64,000 nucleotides of DNA from JAFAXA01 sp963777325 (lineage in GTDB: Bacteria; Pseudomonadota; Alphaproteobacteria; Acetobacterales; Acetobacteraceae), in contig CAVZQE010000018.1 of the NCBI GenBank assembly GCA_963777325.1, forward strand, positions 248,001 through 312,000. The letters are read 5' to 3'. Both the position numbers and the translations under genes were made by a program. The notes under the pieces are model-generated. The model had not been told where the DNA came from. It made no database searches and worked only from the letters and a program-made list of their open reading frames with translations. This document shows, piece by piece, positions 49,078 to 58,827 of the stretch; within the stretch, counting starts at the first letter, position 1, and each line of letters begins with the position of its first letter.

Positions 49078-49253
49078 GATCTCGAGCGTAAGAAGGGCAT
49101 TCGGTGGATGCCTTGGCACCAGGAGGCGATGAAGGACGTGGCACGCTGCGAAAAGCCATGGGGAGCCGCGAGCAGGCTTTGATCCGTGGATGTCCGAATG
49201 GGGCAACCCACCCCTTTGGGGTATCGTCAGATGAATTCATAGTCTGGCGAGGC

Positions 49254-49290
<37 letters not shown>

Positions 49291-50140
49291 ACAGACATCA
49301 ATTGAGATTCCGCCAGTAGTGGCGAGCGAACGCGGAACAGGCCAGTGGCCATTGCGAAGGAAGCGGAACGGTCTGGAAAGGCCGGCCATAGCGGGTGACA
49401 GCCCCGTATGCGTAAGCGCGCGATGGTCCTTGAGTAGGGCGGGACACGTGAAATCCTGTCTGAACATGGGGGGACCACCCTCCAAGCCTAAATACTCCCT
49501 GGTGACCGATAGCGAACAAGTACCCGTGAGGGAAAGGTGAAAAGCACCCCGAAAGGGGAGTGAAAGAGACCTGAAACCGGATGCCTACAAGCAGTCGGAG
49601 CCGCCGATCTGCCTGGGTCGCGAGACCTGGGCATGGGTGTGGTGACGGCGTACCTTTTGTATAATGGGTCAGCGAGTTTCTGTTGGCAGCGAGCTTAAGC
49701 CGTTAGGTGGAGGCGGAGCGAAAGCGAGTCTGAACAGGGCGCAGAGTTGCCGGCAGAAGACCCGAAACCGAGTGATCTAGCCATGGCCAGGCTGAAGGTG
49801 GGGTAACACCCACTGGAGGGCCGGACCCACGCCTGTTGAAAAAGTCGGGGATGAGCTGTGGCTAGGGGTGAAAGGCCAATCAAACTCGGAAATAGCTGGT
49901 TCTCCGCGAAATCTATTGAGGTAGATCGTCGCGTGTTTACCCCGGGGGGTAGAGCACTGGATGGGCTAGGGGGTCCCAAAGACTTACCAAACCTAACCAA
50001 ACTCCGAATACCCGGAAGTATAGCGCGGCAGACAGACGGCGGGTGCTAAGGTCCGTCGTCGAGAGGGAAACAGCCCAGACCGCCAGCTAAGGCCCCCAAA
50101 TCGTGGCTAAGTGGGAAAGGATGTGGGAATTCCAAAACAA

Positions 50141-50198
<58 letters not shown>

Positions 50199-50256
50199 TA
50201 TTAGAAATCCCGCGCCGAAAATGTAACGGGGCTCAAGCCACGTGCCGAAGCTGCGG

Positions 50257-50715
50257 GATCAGCTTTCAGTCGTCAGTCGTCAGTCGTCAGACAAGAAGTG
50301 AGCGAGCGAGCCGATGAGCAAGGATGTATGGACGCTGGACGTGTTCCGGCGGGCCTATGCGTTGTCCTTGCAGGTGCATCGGGCGAGCCAGGGTTTTCCG
50401 AAGACCGAGCAGTATGGCGGCGTTGCCGACCAGCTGCGGCGGTCATCCAAGTCGGTGTGCGCGCTCCTTGCGGAGGGTGCGGGCCGGCAGGTCGGGTCCG
50501 ATCCGGAGTTCCGGCGCTTTGTGCGCATGGCGCTCGGTTCGGCCGAGGAAGTGAAGCTCTGGTGCTGCTACGCGCGTGACCTCGACCTGGTCGAACGAGA
50601 CAAGGCCGAGGTGTGGCGTGAGGCGTACGAGGAGATCGCCCGCATGCTGCAGGGTCTGCTCAAGCGCCTGTCTTCCTTGTCTGACGACTGACCGCTGACG
50701 ACTGACGAACTGATC
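50257..50715 (+). other. 23S rRNA intervening sequence (IVS) in helix 45
   Basis: Inserted after gaagctgcgg and before ggtagcggagcgttc, the well-known IVS site near E. coli position 1170. The ends pair: gatcag with ctgatc, then three 7-nt repeats of cagtcgt (50267-50287) with ctgacga-type repeats on the 3' side (to ~50709). Such hairpins are removed by RNase III and not religated. It contains one ORF encoding an S23-type protein, whose stop lies within the 3' arm. Confidence 0.9.
50314..50691 (+). CDS. IVS-encoded four-helix-bundle protein (S23 family)
   Basis: 125 residues from the ATG at 50314. VFRRAYALSLQVHRASQGFPKTEQYGGVADQLRRSSKSV is the family opening (TIGR02436-like: FPK-E-Y-L--Q-RR-S-SI), followed by CALLAEGAGRQ (usually N-I-A-EG-GR), FRRFVRMALGSAEEVKLWC and a C-terminal EIARMLQGLLKRLSSL helix. 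The fold is a pentameric four-helix bundle related to the bAvd protein of diversity-generating retroelements. Function within rRNA IVSs is unknown. The final SLSDD residues are encoded by the repeat arm itself. Confidence 0.9.
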   Translation: MSKDVWTLDVFRRAYALSLQVHRASQGFPKTEQYGGVADQLRRSSKSVCALLAEGAGRQVGSDPEFRRFVRMALGSAEEVKLWCCYARDLDLVERDKAEVWREAYEEIARMLQGLLKRLSSLSDD

Positions 50716-50879
50716 GGTAGCGGAGCGTTCCGTAGGCCCGTGAAGCCGCGCCCGTGAGGGGCGGTGGAGGTATCGGAAGTGCGAATGCTGACATGAGTAG
50801 CGACAAACAGAGCGAGAAACTCTGTCGCCGAAAGTCCAAGGGTTCCTGCGCAAGGTTAATCCGCGCAGGGTGAGCCGGC

Positions 50880-50912
<33 letters not shown>

Positions 50913-51289
50913 GAACCAGGTGAATAGTCCTGGGCCCGCTGGAAGTGACGGATGCGAGATGTTGTCGGGGCTTAACGGATTGTCCCGGCTTTTTGAGCAT
51001 TCCAGGAAACAGCTCCAGCGTATGGACCGTACCCGAAACCGACACAGGTGGACTGGTAGAGCATACCAAGGCGCTTGAGAGAACGATGCTGAAGGAACTA
51101 GGCAAATTGCTCGCGTAACTTCGGGATAAGCGAGACCTCTCATTGGGCAACCATTGGGGGGTGGCACAGAGCAGGGGGTAGCGACTGTTTAGTAAAAACA
51201 CAGGGCTCTGCGAAGTCGAGAGACGACGTATAGGGTCTGACGCCTGCCCGGTGCCGGAAGGTTAAGAGGAGGGGTGCAAGCTCTGAATT

Positions 51290-51380
<91 letters not shown>

Positions 51381-51634
51381 CGACTTCCCCACTGTCTCCA
51401 GCATCGGCTCAGCGAAATTGAATTCCCCGTGAAGATGCGGGTACCCGCGGTCAGACGGAAAGACCCTATGAACCTTTACTGCAGCTTTGCAGTGGCATCA
51501 GGGGAGAGCTGTGTAGGATAGGTGGGAGGCTTTGAAGCCGGGGCGCTAGCTCAGGTGGAGCCACCCTTGAAATACCACCCTGAGCTCTTCTGATGTCTAA
51601 CCGCGTCCGGTCAGCCCGGACCGGGACCCTGCAT

Positions 51635-51665
<31 letters not shown>

Positions 51666-51807
51666 CAAATGGTAACGGAGGCGCGCGATGGTGGGCTCAG
51701 GCCGGTCGGACATCGGTCGTTGAGTGCAATGGCATAAGCCCGCCTGACTGCGAGAGTGACAGCTCGAGCAGAGACGAAAGTCGGCCATAGTGATCCGGTG
51801 GTCCCGC

Positions 51808-51843
<36 letters not shown>

Positions 51844-51875
51844 TAGGGATAACAGGCTGATCTCCCCCAAGAGTC

Positions 51876-51988
<113 letters not shown>

Positions 51989-52046
51989 GAACGTCGTGAG
52001 ACAGTTCGGTCCCTATCTGCCGTGGGTGAAGGAGACTTGAGAGGCG

Positions 52047-52078
<32 letters not shown>

Positions 52079-52134
52079 CACCTCTGGTGCACCGGTTGTC
52101 GCGCCAGCGGCACGGCCGGGTAGCTAAGTGCGGA

Positions 52135-52166
<32 letters not shown>

Positions 52167-52343
52167 ACCCACCTCAAAACCAGGTCTCCCAGGGGGCAAC
52201 CCCGAGAGGGCCGTGATAGACCATCACGTCGATAGGCCGGATGTATACGGGCGGCAACGCCCTCAGCTAACCGGTCCTAATCGCCCGACGGCTCGATATC
52301 GTCCCCCTCGCAAGAGGGGCCGCCATGCGCAGCAATCATCCTT

Positions 52344-52486
52344 TCAGTCACCGGCTGACAGTCGTCGGTCGTCAGACAAAAGGATCGGCGCGGGCACTCG
52401 CCGGCACACACACACACACATCACACACACACACCAGAACCTGAAATCCCCGGTCCGACGACTGACGTCCGACGACCGGCGACTGA
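52344..52486 (+). repeat. IVS-like hairpin in the 23S-5S spacer
   Basis: The left arm (ctttcagtc near 52341, then cagtcgtcggtcgtcagacaa) shares ctttcagtc and gtcagacaa with the left arm of the 23S IVS. The right arm (ccgacgactgacgtccgacg, then accggcgactg) is complementary to it. The interior is only ~70 bp and consists largely of CA dinucleotides instead of an ORF. It looks like a related or decayed copy of the IVS. Confidence 0.65.
52405..52434. repeat. CA dinucleotide repeat
   Basis: (CA)8 followed by T and (CA)6, inside the 23S-5S spacer hairpin. A shorter acacacacac run lies at ~52636-52645 between 5S and tRNA-fMet. Such microsatellites are rare in high-GC bacterial DNA. Confidence 0.9.
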
Positions 52487-52501
52487 ACCGGATAGGCTCG
52501 A

Positions 52502-52621
52502 CGACCTGGTGGCCATGGCGGGGAGACCGCACCCGATCCCGTCCCGAACTCGGCCGTGAAAACCCCCAGCGCCCATGATACTGCGTCCCAAGACGCGGGA
52601 AAGTCGGTCGCCGCCAGGTCT
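52502..52621 (+). rRNA. rrf: 5S ribosomal RNA
   Basis: About 119 nt. The 5' end gacctggtggc pairs with the 3' end gccgccaggtc; ccgatcccgtcccgaactcgg and gaaagtcggtcgccgcc are the conserved loop A-C and D-E segments. The standard position is after 23S. Confidence 0.95.
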
Positions 52622-52653
52622 TCGAGCCTATCCGAACACACACACGACACCGA

Positions 52654-52730
<77 letters not shown>

Positions 52731-52733
52731 ACT

Positions 52734-53048
52734 TCAGCGATCATCGGCGCCGCTGATTGCCCCTCCGACAAATCCCGTTCCGATCGAGACCGTGTGTCGC
52801 GTCAGCGGGTCCATCAGCCCGAGGCCGAACAGGACGAACAGCCAGAATACCCCAGACCAGGCGAACACCCGGATCACGCCCGGGCCTTTGTCCACTTCCA
52901 TGAAGAACACGGCGACCGTCGCCGCCATCATCACGCCAAGCGCGAGCGAGACGTTGCCCCAGCCGAGCACGCTCCCGACCGTCGCTTCGGCCGCGAACAG
53001 CGCGAGCAGCAAGAGCCAGACCAGTCCCTTGCGCAGAACGATGCTCAT
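52734..53048 (-). CDS. Cytochrome c oxidase subunit IV family protein
   Basis: 104 residues from the ATG at 53048, overlapping the subunit III stop (ATGA). Three hydrophobic helices (GLVWLLLLALFAAEATVG, VSLALGVMMAATVAVFFMEV, WSGVFWLFVLFGLGLMDPLTRH) match the small CoxIV/CtaF-type subunit, including the FFMEV helix end. It is the last gene of the alternative complex III/oxidase operon, and its stop is only 3 bp from the tRNA-fMet encoded on the other strand. Confidence 0.88.
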   Translation of the reverse strand: MSIVLRKGLVWLLLLALFAAEATVGSVLGWGNVSLALGVMMAATVAVFFMEVDKGPGVIRVFAWSGVFWLFVLFGLGLMDPLTRHTVSIGTGFVGGAISGADDR

Positions 53049-53704
53049 GCCGCCCGCGCCGCGAGATAGATGAGCGGATACAGTACGAGCCAGACCATAT
53101 CGACGAAGCTCCAATAGAGCCCGACCACCTCGACCGGCGTGGCTGTCTCGGGCCGGAATGCGCCGCGTCGCGCCCGCCACGCGATCCAGCCGACAAGCCC
53201 GATGCCGATCATCAGGTGCAGTCCGTGCAGGACCGTGCCGATCCAGTAGAACACCCAGAACAACTGGGCGCCGCCCTCGCCGCCGGGGGTGTGATACAGC
53301 GCGCCCGGCACGTCGCCCTTCACGATGTCCTTGTACCATTCGAGCCCCTTGAGGCCGAGGAAGACGATCCCGAGCAGGCCGGTCATGATGCTCGCCCACA
53401 TGACGCGGAGATTCTCGCCCTTGCGGGCGAAACCGACGGCGCAGGCGAAGGCGAAGCTGCTCGTGACCAGGACCACCGTGTTGGCGGTGCCGATCGCAAA
53501 CTCGGTTTCGCGGGTCGCTTCGGCAAATCCCGCGGCGTACTGGATGCGGTAGAACCCCCAGGTGAGGATCAGCGCGCCGAAGAACAGCATCTCCGAGGCG
53601 AGGAACAGCCACATGCCGCTCCGTGCGGTCTCCGACTGGTAGCGCCGGTCACGATACTGGATCTCGACCGCACCATCCGGCCGCGCGCCCGCGCTAGACG
53701 ACAT
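53045..53704 (-). CDS. Cytochrome c oxidase subunit III
   Basis: 219 residues. RSGMWLFLASEMLFFGALILTW is the opening of heme-copper oxidase subunit III (with the conserved Glu), TSSFAFACAVGFAR and HGLHLMIGIGLVGWIAW follow, and GLYWSFVDMVWLVLYPLIYL ends it. Five to six helices. It overlaps ctaD by 11 bp and the subunit IV gene by 4 bp. Subunit III stabilises the proton-uptake side of subunit I. Confidence 0.93.
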   Translation of the reverse strand: MSSSAGARPDGAVEIQYRDRRYQSETARSGMWLFLASEMLFFGALILTWGFYRIQYAAGFAEATRETEFAIGTANTVVLVTSSFAFACAVGFARKGENLRVMWASIMTGLLGIVFLGLKGLEWYKDIVKGDVPGALYHTPGGEGGAQLFWVFYWIGTVLHGLHLMIGIGLVGWIAWRARRGAFRPETATPVEVVGLYWSFVDMVWLVLYPLIYLAARAA

Positions 53705-55316
53705 GCTCGCGCTCCTCGGGCTTCGGATAGTCGTACGGCTCGGTGGTGATGACCGGCGTCACCACGAAGTTCACGGTGCGTGGCGGCGAGGGGGTCTGCC
53801 ATTCGAGCCCCGTCGCCTGCCAGGGATTGGCGGGCGCGCGAGCGCCCCGGAACAACGACCAGGTCAGGTAGAAGAGCGGCATCAGATAGGCGACCGCGAG
53901 GATGGTCGCGCCGGCGGAGGACAGCACGTTCCACACCTGGAACTCCGCCGGATAGTGCGCGTAGCGGCGCGGCATGCCGTAGAAGCCGAGCAGGTATTGC
54001 GGGAAGAAGGTGACATTGAAGCCGAAGAAGATCAGCAGCGCGGCCACCTGCGCCCAGGCTTCCGGATACATTCGGCCGGTGATCTTCGGCCACCAATAGT
54101 GCAAGCCGCCGAAGAAGGCTGACACCATCGCCCCCACCATGATGTAGTGGAAATGCGCGACCACGAAGTAGGTCTGCGTCAGATGCACGTCGCTCGCGAG
54201 CGCGGCGGTGAACAGGCCGGACAGGCCGCCAATGGTGAACAGGCCGATGAAGCCGAGCGCGTACAGCATCGGCGCGTCGAACCGGATGAAGCCCTTGTGC
54301 AGCGTGCCCAGCCAGTTGAACACCTTGATCGCCGACGGCACGGCGACGAAGTAGCTGAGCAGCGAAAACACCAGCGCCGAGTAGATGGAGGTGCCCGCCA
54401 CGAACATGTGGTGGCCCCAGACGAAGAAGCTGATGATCGCGATCGAAACCGATGACCAGGCGATGAACCTGTAGCCAAAAATGCTCTTCCCCGAAAACGC
54501 CGGGACGATTTCGCTGACCACGCCAAACCCCGGCAGGATCATGATGTAGACGGCGGGGTGCGAGTAGAACCAGAACAAATGCTGAAACAGCACCGGGTCG
54601 CCGCCGAGGGCCGGATCGAATACGCCGACGCCAAAGACGCGCTCCAGGCCGACCAGCAGCAAGGTCATGGCCAGCACCGGCGTCGCGAGCACGTACAGCA
54701 CGCTCGTCGCGTAGAGCGACCACAGGAACAGCGGCATCCGATACCAGGTCATGCCGGGAGGCCGCAGCCGGTGGATGGTGACGATGAAGTTCAGACCGGT
54801 CGCGATCGACGAGAACCCCGAGATGAAAATGCCGAGCACGGCGGCGACGACAAAGCCGCGTGTGTAGGAAGTCGAGAGCGGGGTGTAGAATGTCCATCCG
54901 GTATCGATGCCGCCCGCGAACACCGCATACAGGGTGACAACCCCACCGAGCATGAACAGGTACCAGCTCGCGAGATTGAGGCGCGGGAAAGCGAGGTCAC
55001 GCGCCCCCAGCATCAGCGGCGTCACGAAATTGCCGAGCGTCACGGGGATCGAGGGCACGAGGAAGAACCAGACCATCACCACGCCGTGCATGGTGAACAG
55101 CCGGTTGTAGGTTTCCGCGCCGACGATCCACCCCGCGGGCGTGATCAGGTTGAGCCGCATCAGCGCGGCCGCCGATCCGCCGATGAAGAAAAACGCGGTG
55201 ATCGAGCCGAGATAGAGCAGCGCGATCCGCTTGTGGTCTGTCGTCAGCAGCCACGAGCCGATCGACAACTCTTCCGCAAGATAGCTTTTCACCTCGCGTT
55301 CCAGGACGGCGCTCAT
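53694..55316 (-). CDS. ctaD: Cytochrome c oxidase subunit I, A2-type heme-copper oxidase
   Basis: 540 residues. Heme and copper ligands are complete: His77 and His390 (low-spin heme), His253, His302, His303 (CuB), His388 (high-spin heme) and the cross-linked Tyr257. The helix-VI motif is FYSHPAVYI, i.e. Tyr-Ser plus Ala in place of the proton-gating Glu (GHPEVYI), which defines the A2 type. The K-channel Lys331 is kept (VPSAIKVFNW). It reduces O2 to water with proton pumping. It overlaps coxB (ATGA) and the subunit III gene. Confidence 0.96.
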   Translation of the reverse strand: MSAVLEREVKSYLAEELSIGSWLLTTDHKRIALLYLGSITAFFFIGGSAAALMRLNLITPAGWIVGAETYNRLFTMHGVVMVWFFLVPSIPVTLGNFVTPLMLGARDLAFPRLNLASWYLFMLGGVVTLYAVFAGGIDTGWTFYTPLSTSYTRGFVVAAVLGIFISGFSSIATGLNFIVTIHRLRPPGMTWYRMPLFLWSLYATSVLYVLATPVLAMTLLLVGLERVFGVGVFDPALGGDPVLFQHLFWFYSHPAVYIMILPGFGVVSEIVPAFSGKSIFGYRFIAWSSVSIAIISFFVWGHHMFVAGTSIYSALVFSLLSYFVAVPSAIKVFNWLGTLHKGFIRFDAPMLYALGFIGLFTIGGLSGLFTAALASDVHLTQTYFVVAHFHYIMVGAMVSAFFGGLHYWWPKITGRMYPEAWAQVAALLIFFGFNVTFFPQYLLGFYGMPRRYAHYPAEFQVWNVLSSAGATILAVAYLMPLFYLTWSLFRGARAPANPWQATGLEWQTPSPPRTVNFVVTPVITTEPYDYPKPEEREHVV

Positions 55317-56263
55317 CCTTGCACTCCTCCCACCGACAGCGACTTGATGAAGGCAATGATGCGCACGAGATCCTCCTCGCTGATCACGCCCGCGAAGCTC
55401 GGCATCACGGGCGCGTAGCTCGCGACCACCTGCTTGCGGGGCTGCAGGATCGAATCGCGGATATACTGCTCATCCGCGGTGACGACGCTGCCGTCCGAGA
55501 GCGGCACCGGGCTGCCGAACACGCCGACGAGCGACGGCGCCCGGACGATCGAGCCGTTGCCGGTGCCGGGGCCGATATTGTGGCACCCGCTACAGCCGTG
55601 GATCTGGAACAGCGCCTTGCCTTCCGCGACGAGCCCGCTGGACGTCGGGCTGCGCGCCAGCCACTTTGCATAGTCGGGGCCGCTCATGACGGTGACCTCG
55701 CCGATCATCGCGGCGTGATCGGTGCCACAGAAACGGCTGCAGAACAGGTGATACCTGCCCGTTTTTGTCGCCTCGAACCACAGGCTCTCATAGCGTCCCG
55801 GCAGCACATCGTGTTTGATGCGGAAGGCGGGGATGTCGAAGTCGTGAATGACGTCCTCGGACACCATCAGCAATTGTACCGGCCGGTCCACCGGCACGTG
55901 CAACTCGTCGATTTCGCGCTGTCCTCCCGGATGCTCGACCTTCCACATCCACTGCTTGCCGACGACGTAGATCTTCAGCGCGTTCGGGGGGGCCTGGAAC
56001 AAGCGCACATAGAGATCGGCCCCCCACAGGAACAGGCCGAAGAACACGACGAGCGTCGCGACCGTCCAGGCGGTCTCGATCCGCCACGTCTTTTGCGCGA
56101 GTTGGCCGCGGTCGAGCGGGCTGCTCGCGCGATAACGGACGATGTACGTCCCCATCAGGCCGAACACGAGCGCCAGCACGGCCCCGCTCATCAGCAGCAG
56201 GCAGATAATCAGCGAGTCGGTTTCCTGCGCATGCACCGACGCTTCGGGAAGGACGAAGTTCAT
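55313..56263 (-). CDS. Cytochrome c oxidase subunit II with fused cytochrome c domain (caa3 type)
   Basis: 316 residues from the ATG at 56263 (ATGA with the preceding gene). Two membrane helices (~19-42, ~65-85) are followed by the CuA cupredoxin domain: His140, Cys175, Cys179, His183, Met186. A class I cytochrome c domain is fused at the C-terminus, CSGCH at 224-228 with Met287 (PVMPSF) as probable sixth ligand. This is the caa3 arrangement: electrons may enter straight from alternative complex III without soluble cytochrome c. Confidence 0.95.
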   Translation of the reverse strand: MNFVLPEASVHAQETDSLIICLLLMSGAVLALVFGLMGTYIVRYRASSPLDRGQLAQKTWRIETAWTVATLVVFFGLFLWGADLYVRLFQAPPNALKIYVVGKQWMWKVEHPGGQREIDELHVPVDRPVQLLMVSEDVIHDFDIPAFRIKHDVLPGRYESLWFEATKTGRYHLFCSRFCGTDHAAMIGEVTVMSGPDYAKWLARSPTSSGLVAEGKALFQIHGCSGCHNIGPGTGNGSIVRAPSLVGVFGSPVPLSDGSVVTADEQYIRDSILQPRKQVVASYAPVMPSFAGVISEEDLVRIIAFIKSLSVGGVQG

Positions 56264-56754
56264 CGCTGGAAACGCGCCTCTGGCAGAGTGTCCTCGATCC
56301 GGACGTTGCGTTGCAGGCCGCTCTCGGTCGCCCCCGCGCGCGGTGTCCCGAGCCGGATCGTCTCTTCTCGCGGCTCCGGATCGACCGGCGTCTTCGGCCA
56401 ATCGGCGATCCCCTCCTCCGCGACCCGGTGCATCGCCTCCGCGATCGGTATGTGAACACGTCCGGACTTGCGATCAACCCACCAGACACCGTTGAGACTC
56501 TGCATTTCGCTCCTGAAGAAGGCGGTCATCTGTGCGCGCGGGTCCGATTGCAGGGCCGGCGCGGCTGGAGCCGGAGCCTGCCGGGGGACCGGGCGCTCGG
56601 AGAGCGAGACGGGAAAGATCCAGATCACCAGCAAGGCCGTCAGCACCAACGCGACGCCCACGAAGGCGAGACCCAGCGCGAAGAGCCGGGGCGGCACGTC
56701 CCACCGCTCGTGCGCGGCCGCCGGCAGCTCGGGATGTTCGGTGTAGTCAGACAT
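56260..56754 (-). CDS. Conserved single-helix membrane protein between actF and coxB
   Basis: 164 residues from the ATG at 56754, overlapping actF by 8 bp and coxB by 4 bp. One membrane helix (LFALGLAFVGVALVLTALLVIWIF) follows a short head; a Pro/Ala-rich linker leads to a periplasmic part with LNGVWWVDRKSGRVHIPIAEAMHRVAEEG. The SGRVHIPIxxAM motif is one I associate with proteins encoded beside alternative complex III. No catalytic or cofactor residues are visible. Probable assembly or linker subunit (inference). Confidence 0.75.
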   Translation of the reverse strand: MSDYTEHPELPAAAHERWDVPPRLFALGLAFVGVALVLTALLVIWIFPVSLSERPVPRQAPAPAAPALQSDPRAQMTAFFRSEMQSLNGVWWVDRKSGRVHIPIAEAMHRVAEEGIADWPKTPVDPEPREETIRLGTPRAGATESGLQRNVRIEDTLPEARFQR

Positions 56755-57773
56755 CGCGCCGCGCGATCCGGGTCCGCCCCGTGGTCTGGGCGAGCCCGCA
56801 CGCGAGCCCGGCAAGCGCCAGCACGCACGCAACGTCGATCCAGCCAAACGGGCGCGACGCCGACGGCAGCACCGTCCACCAGCCGCGCACGACCGCGATT
56901 GCCACCAGCAGCGCGGCCACCCCGGCAACTCCGGCCCGGCTATGCTGGATGCGCGGGAAGATCAGCAGCGCGAACGGCAGCACGAAATGCAGCGTCGCGG
57001 TCGCCGCGAACACGTAGCCCCAGGCGCCGCTCGTGCGCGCCGCGTACCAGCTCGAAATCGTGCGACAGGTTGGACGACCAGACGATCAGGAACTGGATGA
57101 AATCGAGATACGCCCAGAACACGACCAGCGCGAGCAGCATCTTGCCGATATCGGGCAAGGCGTCCCGCGAGGTCGTCAGCGCCGCCGGGATCGCCGCCAC
57201 AGACAGCGCGAGCAGCACCGCCGAGGTGCCTTGCAGCAGGCCGTAGATGCTGGAGTTGAACGCCGGGTCGAGCGACATCGTGAGGTCGATCGCGGCGAAG
57301 GTGAAGGTCAGCGCGAGCAGCGGCAGTCCGATCGCGGCGACGCGCGTATTGGCCCGCGAGGTGAACAGGGTCAGCGCCCCCAGGACGAACCAGACCACCA
57401 GATAGGCGGCACCCCGCCCGTAGAAGAACGGCACGTTGAGATAGAACCGGTTCGCGAGATGCGCCGCCTCGTCCGGCCGCGCCCAGGCGTAGAGCGCCGG
57501 CAATGCGAGCAGCACCGGCACGACCGCCGGGAGAAGCAGCAGCAGGGTCGCGGTGCCGGTGCGCAAACCGGGCCGCAGCGCGTCGCCCCACCGGCCGCCG
57601 GTCAGGCGATGGATCAGCAGCAGCGCCATGCTGCCGAGCGGCCAGCCGATCCAGACCGCGAATGCCGCGAGCCAGGCGAAGAAGAAGGCCGTGGGCGCCA
57701 TCGTCCAGCCGAGATACGCGATGCCGACGCCGATCAGCCCGACGCCCCACGCCGCGATCTCCCACCGCCTCAT
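56747..57773 (-). pseudogene. actF: Alternative complex III subunit ActF, with a frameshift
   Basis: From the ATG at 57773 (ATGA with actE) the frame gives ~240 residues of a multi-helix protein related to ActC/NrfD (YLGWTMAPTAFFFAWL, FYGRGAAYLVVWFVLG, YLDFIQFLIVWSSNLSHDFE). Near 57050 the frame becomes Arg/His-rich; one base away it continues WYAARTSGAWGYVFAATATLHFVLPFALLIFPR to a stop at 56747. A single extra base restores a normal ~340-residue ActF. As the rest of the operon is intact, a sequencing error is at least as likely as loss of function. Confidence 0.85.
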
Positions 57774-58336
57774 GGGATGCCGACTCCCGGCGACGCCCAG
57801 GGCTGCGCGTCCTGGCCGAAATCGCTTCCCGGCCCCCTGTCGCCCGCGAGCAGCGCCTGCCGCTCCGGCTCGCTCAGTTCGGCGACGGTCGCCGTCTCGC
57901 TGCGCTGGAGCGCGCGGATGTAGGCGGCGATGGCCCAGCGGTCGTCCGGCGGCACGCGCTGGGCGAAGGAGTACATCGCGCCGTAGCCGTTGGTGATGAC
58001 GTCGAAGAAGTGCTGCGTCGGCGCGCTTTTCAGCCGCTCGATGTGGTAGCTCGGCGGCGGCGAGAAGCCGCGCTGCACGATCATGCCGTGTCCGTCGCCG
58101 AGTTCGGAGTGGCAGGGGGTGCAGAAGGCGCGGAAGCGGGACTGCCCGCGCTCGAGCAAAGCGAGCGTCACCGGCGGCGGCGGCGCAGGGCGCTCCCGGT
58201 ATCTCACCGCGCCGGGCGTGACGGGCGCCGGATCGCCGCCGGTTACGCGATAGGGGTTGTCCTTGCGCTGATACGTCATGTCGTCGCAGCCCGCGATCAG
58301 GAGGGCGGCCGCCAGCAGCGCGTGGCGCGGCCTCAC
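57770..58336 (-). CDS. actE: Alternative complex III subunit ActE, monoheme cytochrome c lipoprotein
   Basis: 188 residues from a GTG at 58336; this start is favoured because GTGA overlaps the actD stop and it gives a clean lipoprotein signal (HALLAAALLIAGC, Cys17). One heme site, CTPCH, lies in FRAFCTPCHSELGDGHG, with YSFAQRVPPDDRWAIAAYIRALQ as the C-terminal cytochrome helix. It transfers electrons on the periplasmic side of the complex. It overlaps actD and actF. Confidence 0.92.
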   Translation of the reverse strand: MRPRHALLAAALLIAGCDDMTYQRKDNPYRVTGGDPAPVTPGAVRYRERPAPPPPVTLALLERGQSRFRAFCTPCHSELGDGHGMIVQRGFSPPPSYHIERLKSAPTQHFFDVITNGYGAMYSFAQRVPPDDRWAIAAYIRALQRSETATVAELSEPERQALLAGDRGPGSDFGQDAQPWASPGVGIP

Positions 58337-58827
58337 TCCTTCACCTCCTGCACGACGACCGGACCCGCGCTGTCGAGCAGCGCGCGGACGCGGGCGGGCT
58401 CGCCGCCCTCCACCGAGAGGAACCAGCCGTCCCGGCTGGCTTCCCGCAGGCCATCGCACTCGTCCACAGGCTCATACAGCTTCGGCATCCGGTTCGCCAT
58501 GAAGTAGCCGGCGAGGCCCGCTACCAGCGCGCACAGCACCCCGAATTCGAACGCGTTGACGATAAAGACGGGCCAGGAAAAATCCGGGCGGCCGCCGATG
58601 TTGATCGGGTAGGCGTAGACGTCCGCGTAAGCTTGCAGCCCGAAGAATCCGAACCCGCCGATCAGGCCCGCGCCGAGCATCACGAGCGACAGCGGCGAGA
58701 CGGTCGAGTCCGGTTCGGTCTCGTCGAGCTTCCCCGGCGTGTACGTCTCGATCCGCACGTGCTCTTTCTGCAGAGCGAGCAGCGCCTGCCTGAGTGCAAG
58801 CTCGGTCGGAAAGCCGGCGACGATCAT
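58333..58827 (-). CDS. actD: Alternative complex III subunit ActD (DUF3341)
   Basis: 164 residues from the ATG at 58827. The cytoplasmic start (IVAGFPTELALRQALLALQKEH, IETYTPGKLDE) and two helices (LSLVMLGAGLIGGFGFFGLQAYADVY and the one after PINIGGRPDFSWPVFIVNAFEFGVL) are the ActD signature. The small C-terminal domain (DGWFLSVEGGEPARVRALL) is cytoplasmic. Structural membrane subunit; no cofactor. Confidence 0.93.
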   Translation of the reverse strand: MIVAGFPTELALRQALLALQKEHVRIETYTPGKLDETEPDSTVSPLSLVMLGAGLIGGFGFFGLQAYADVYAYPINIGGRPDFSWPVFIVNAFEFGVLCALVAGLAGYFMANRMPKLYEPVDECDGLREASRDGWFLSVEGGEPARVRALLDSAGPVVVQEVKE

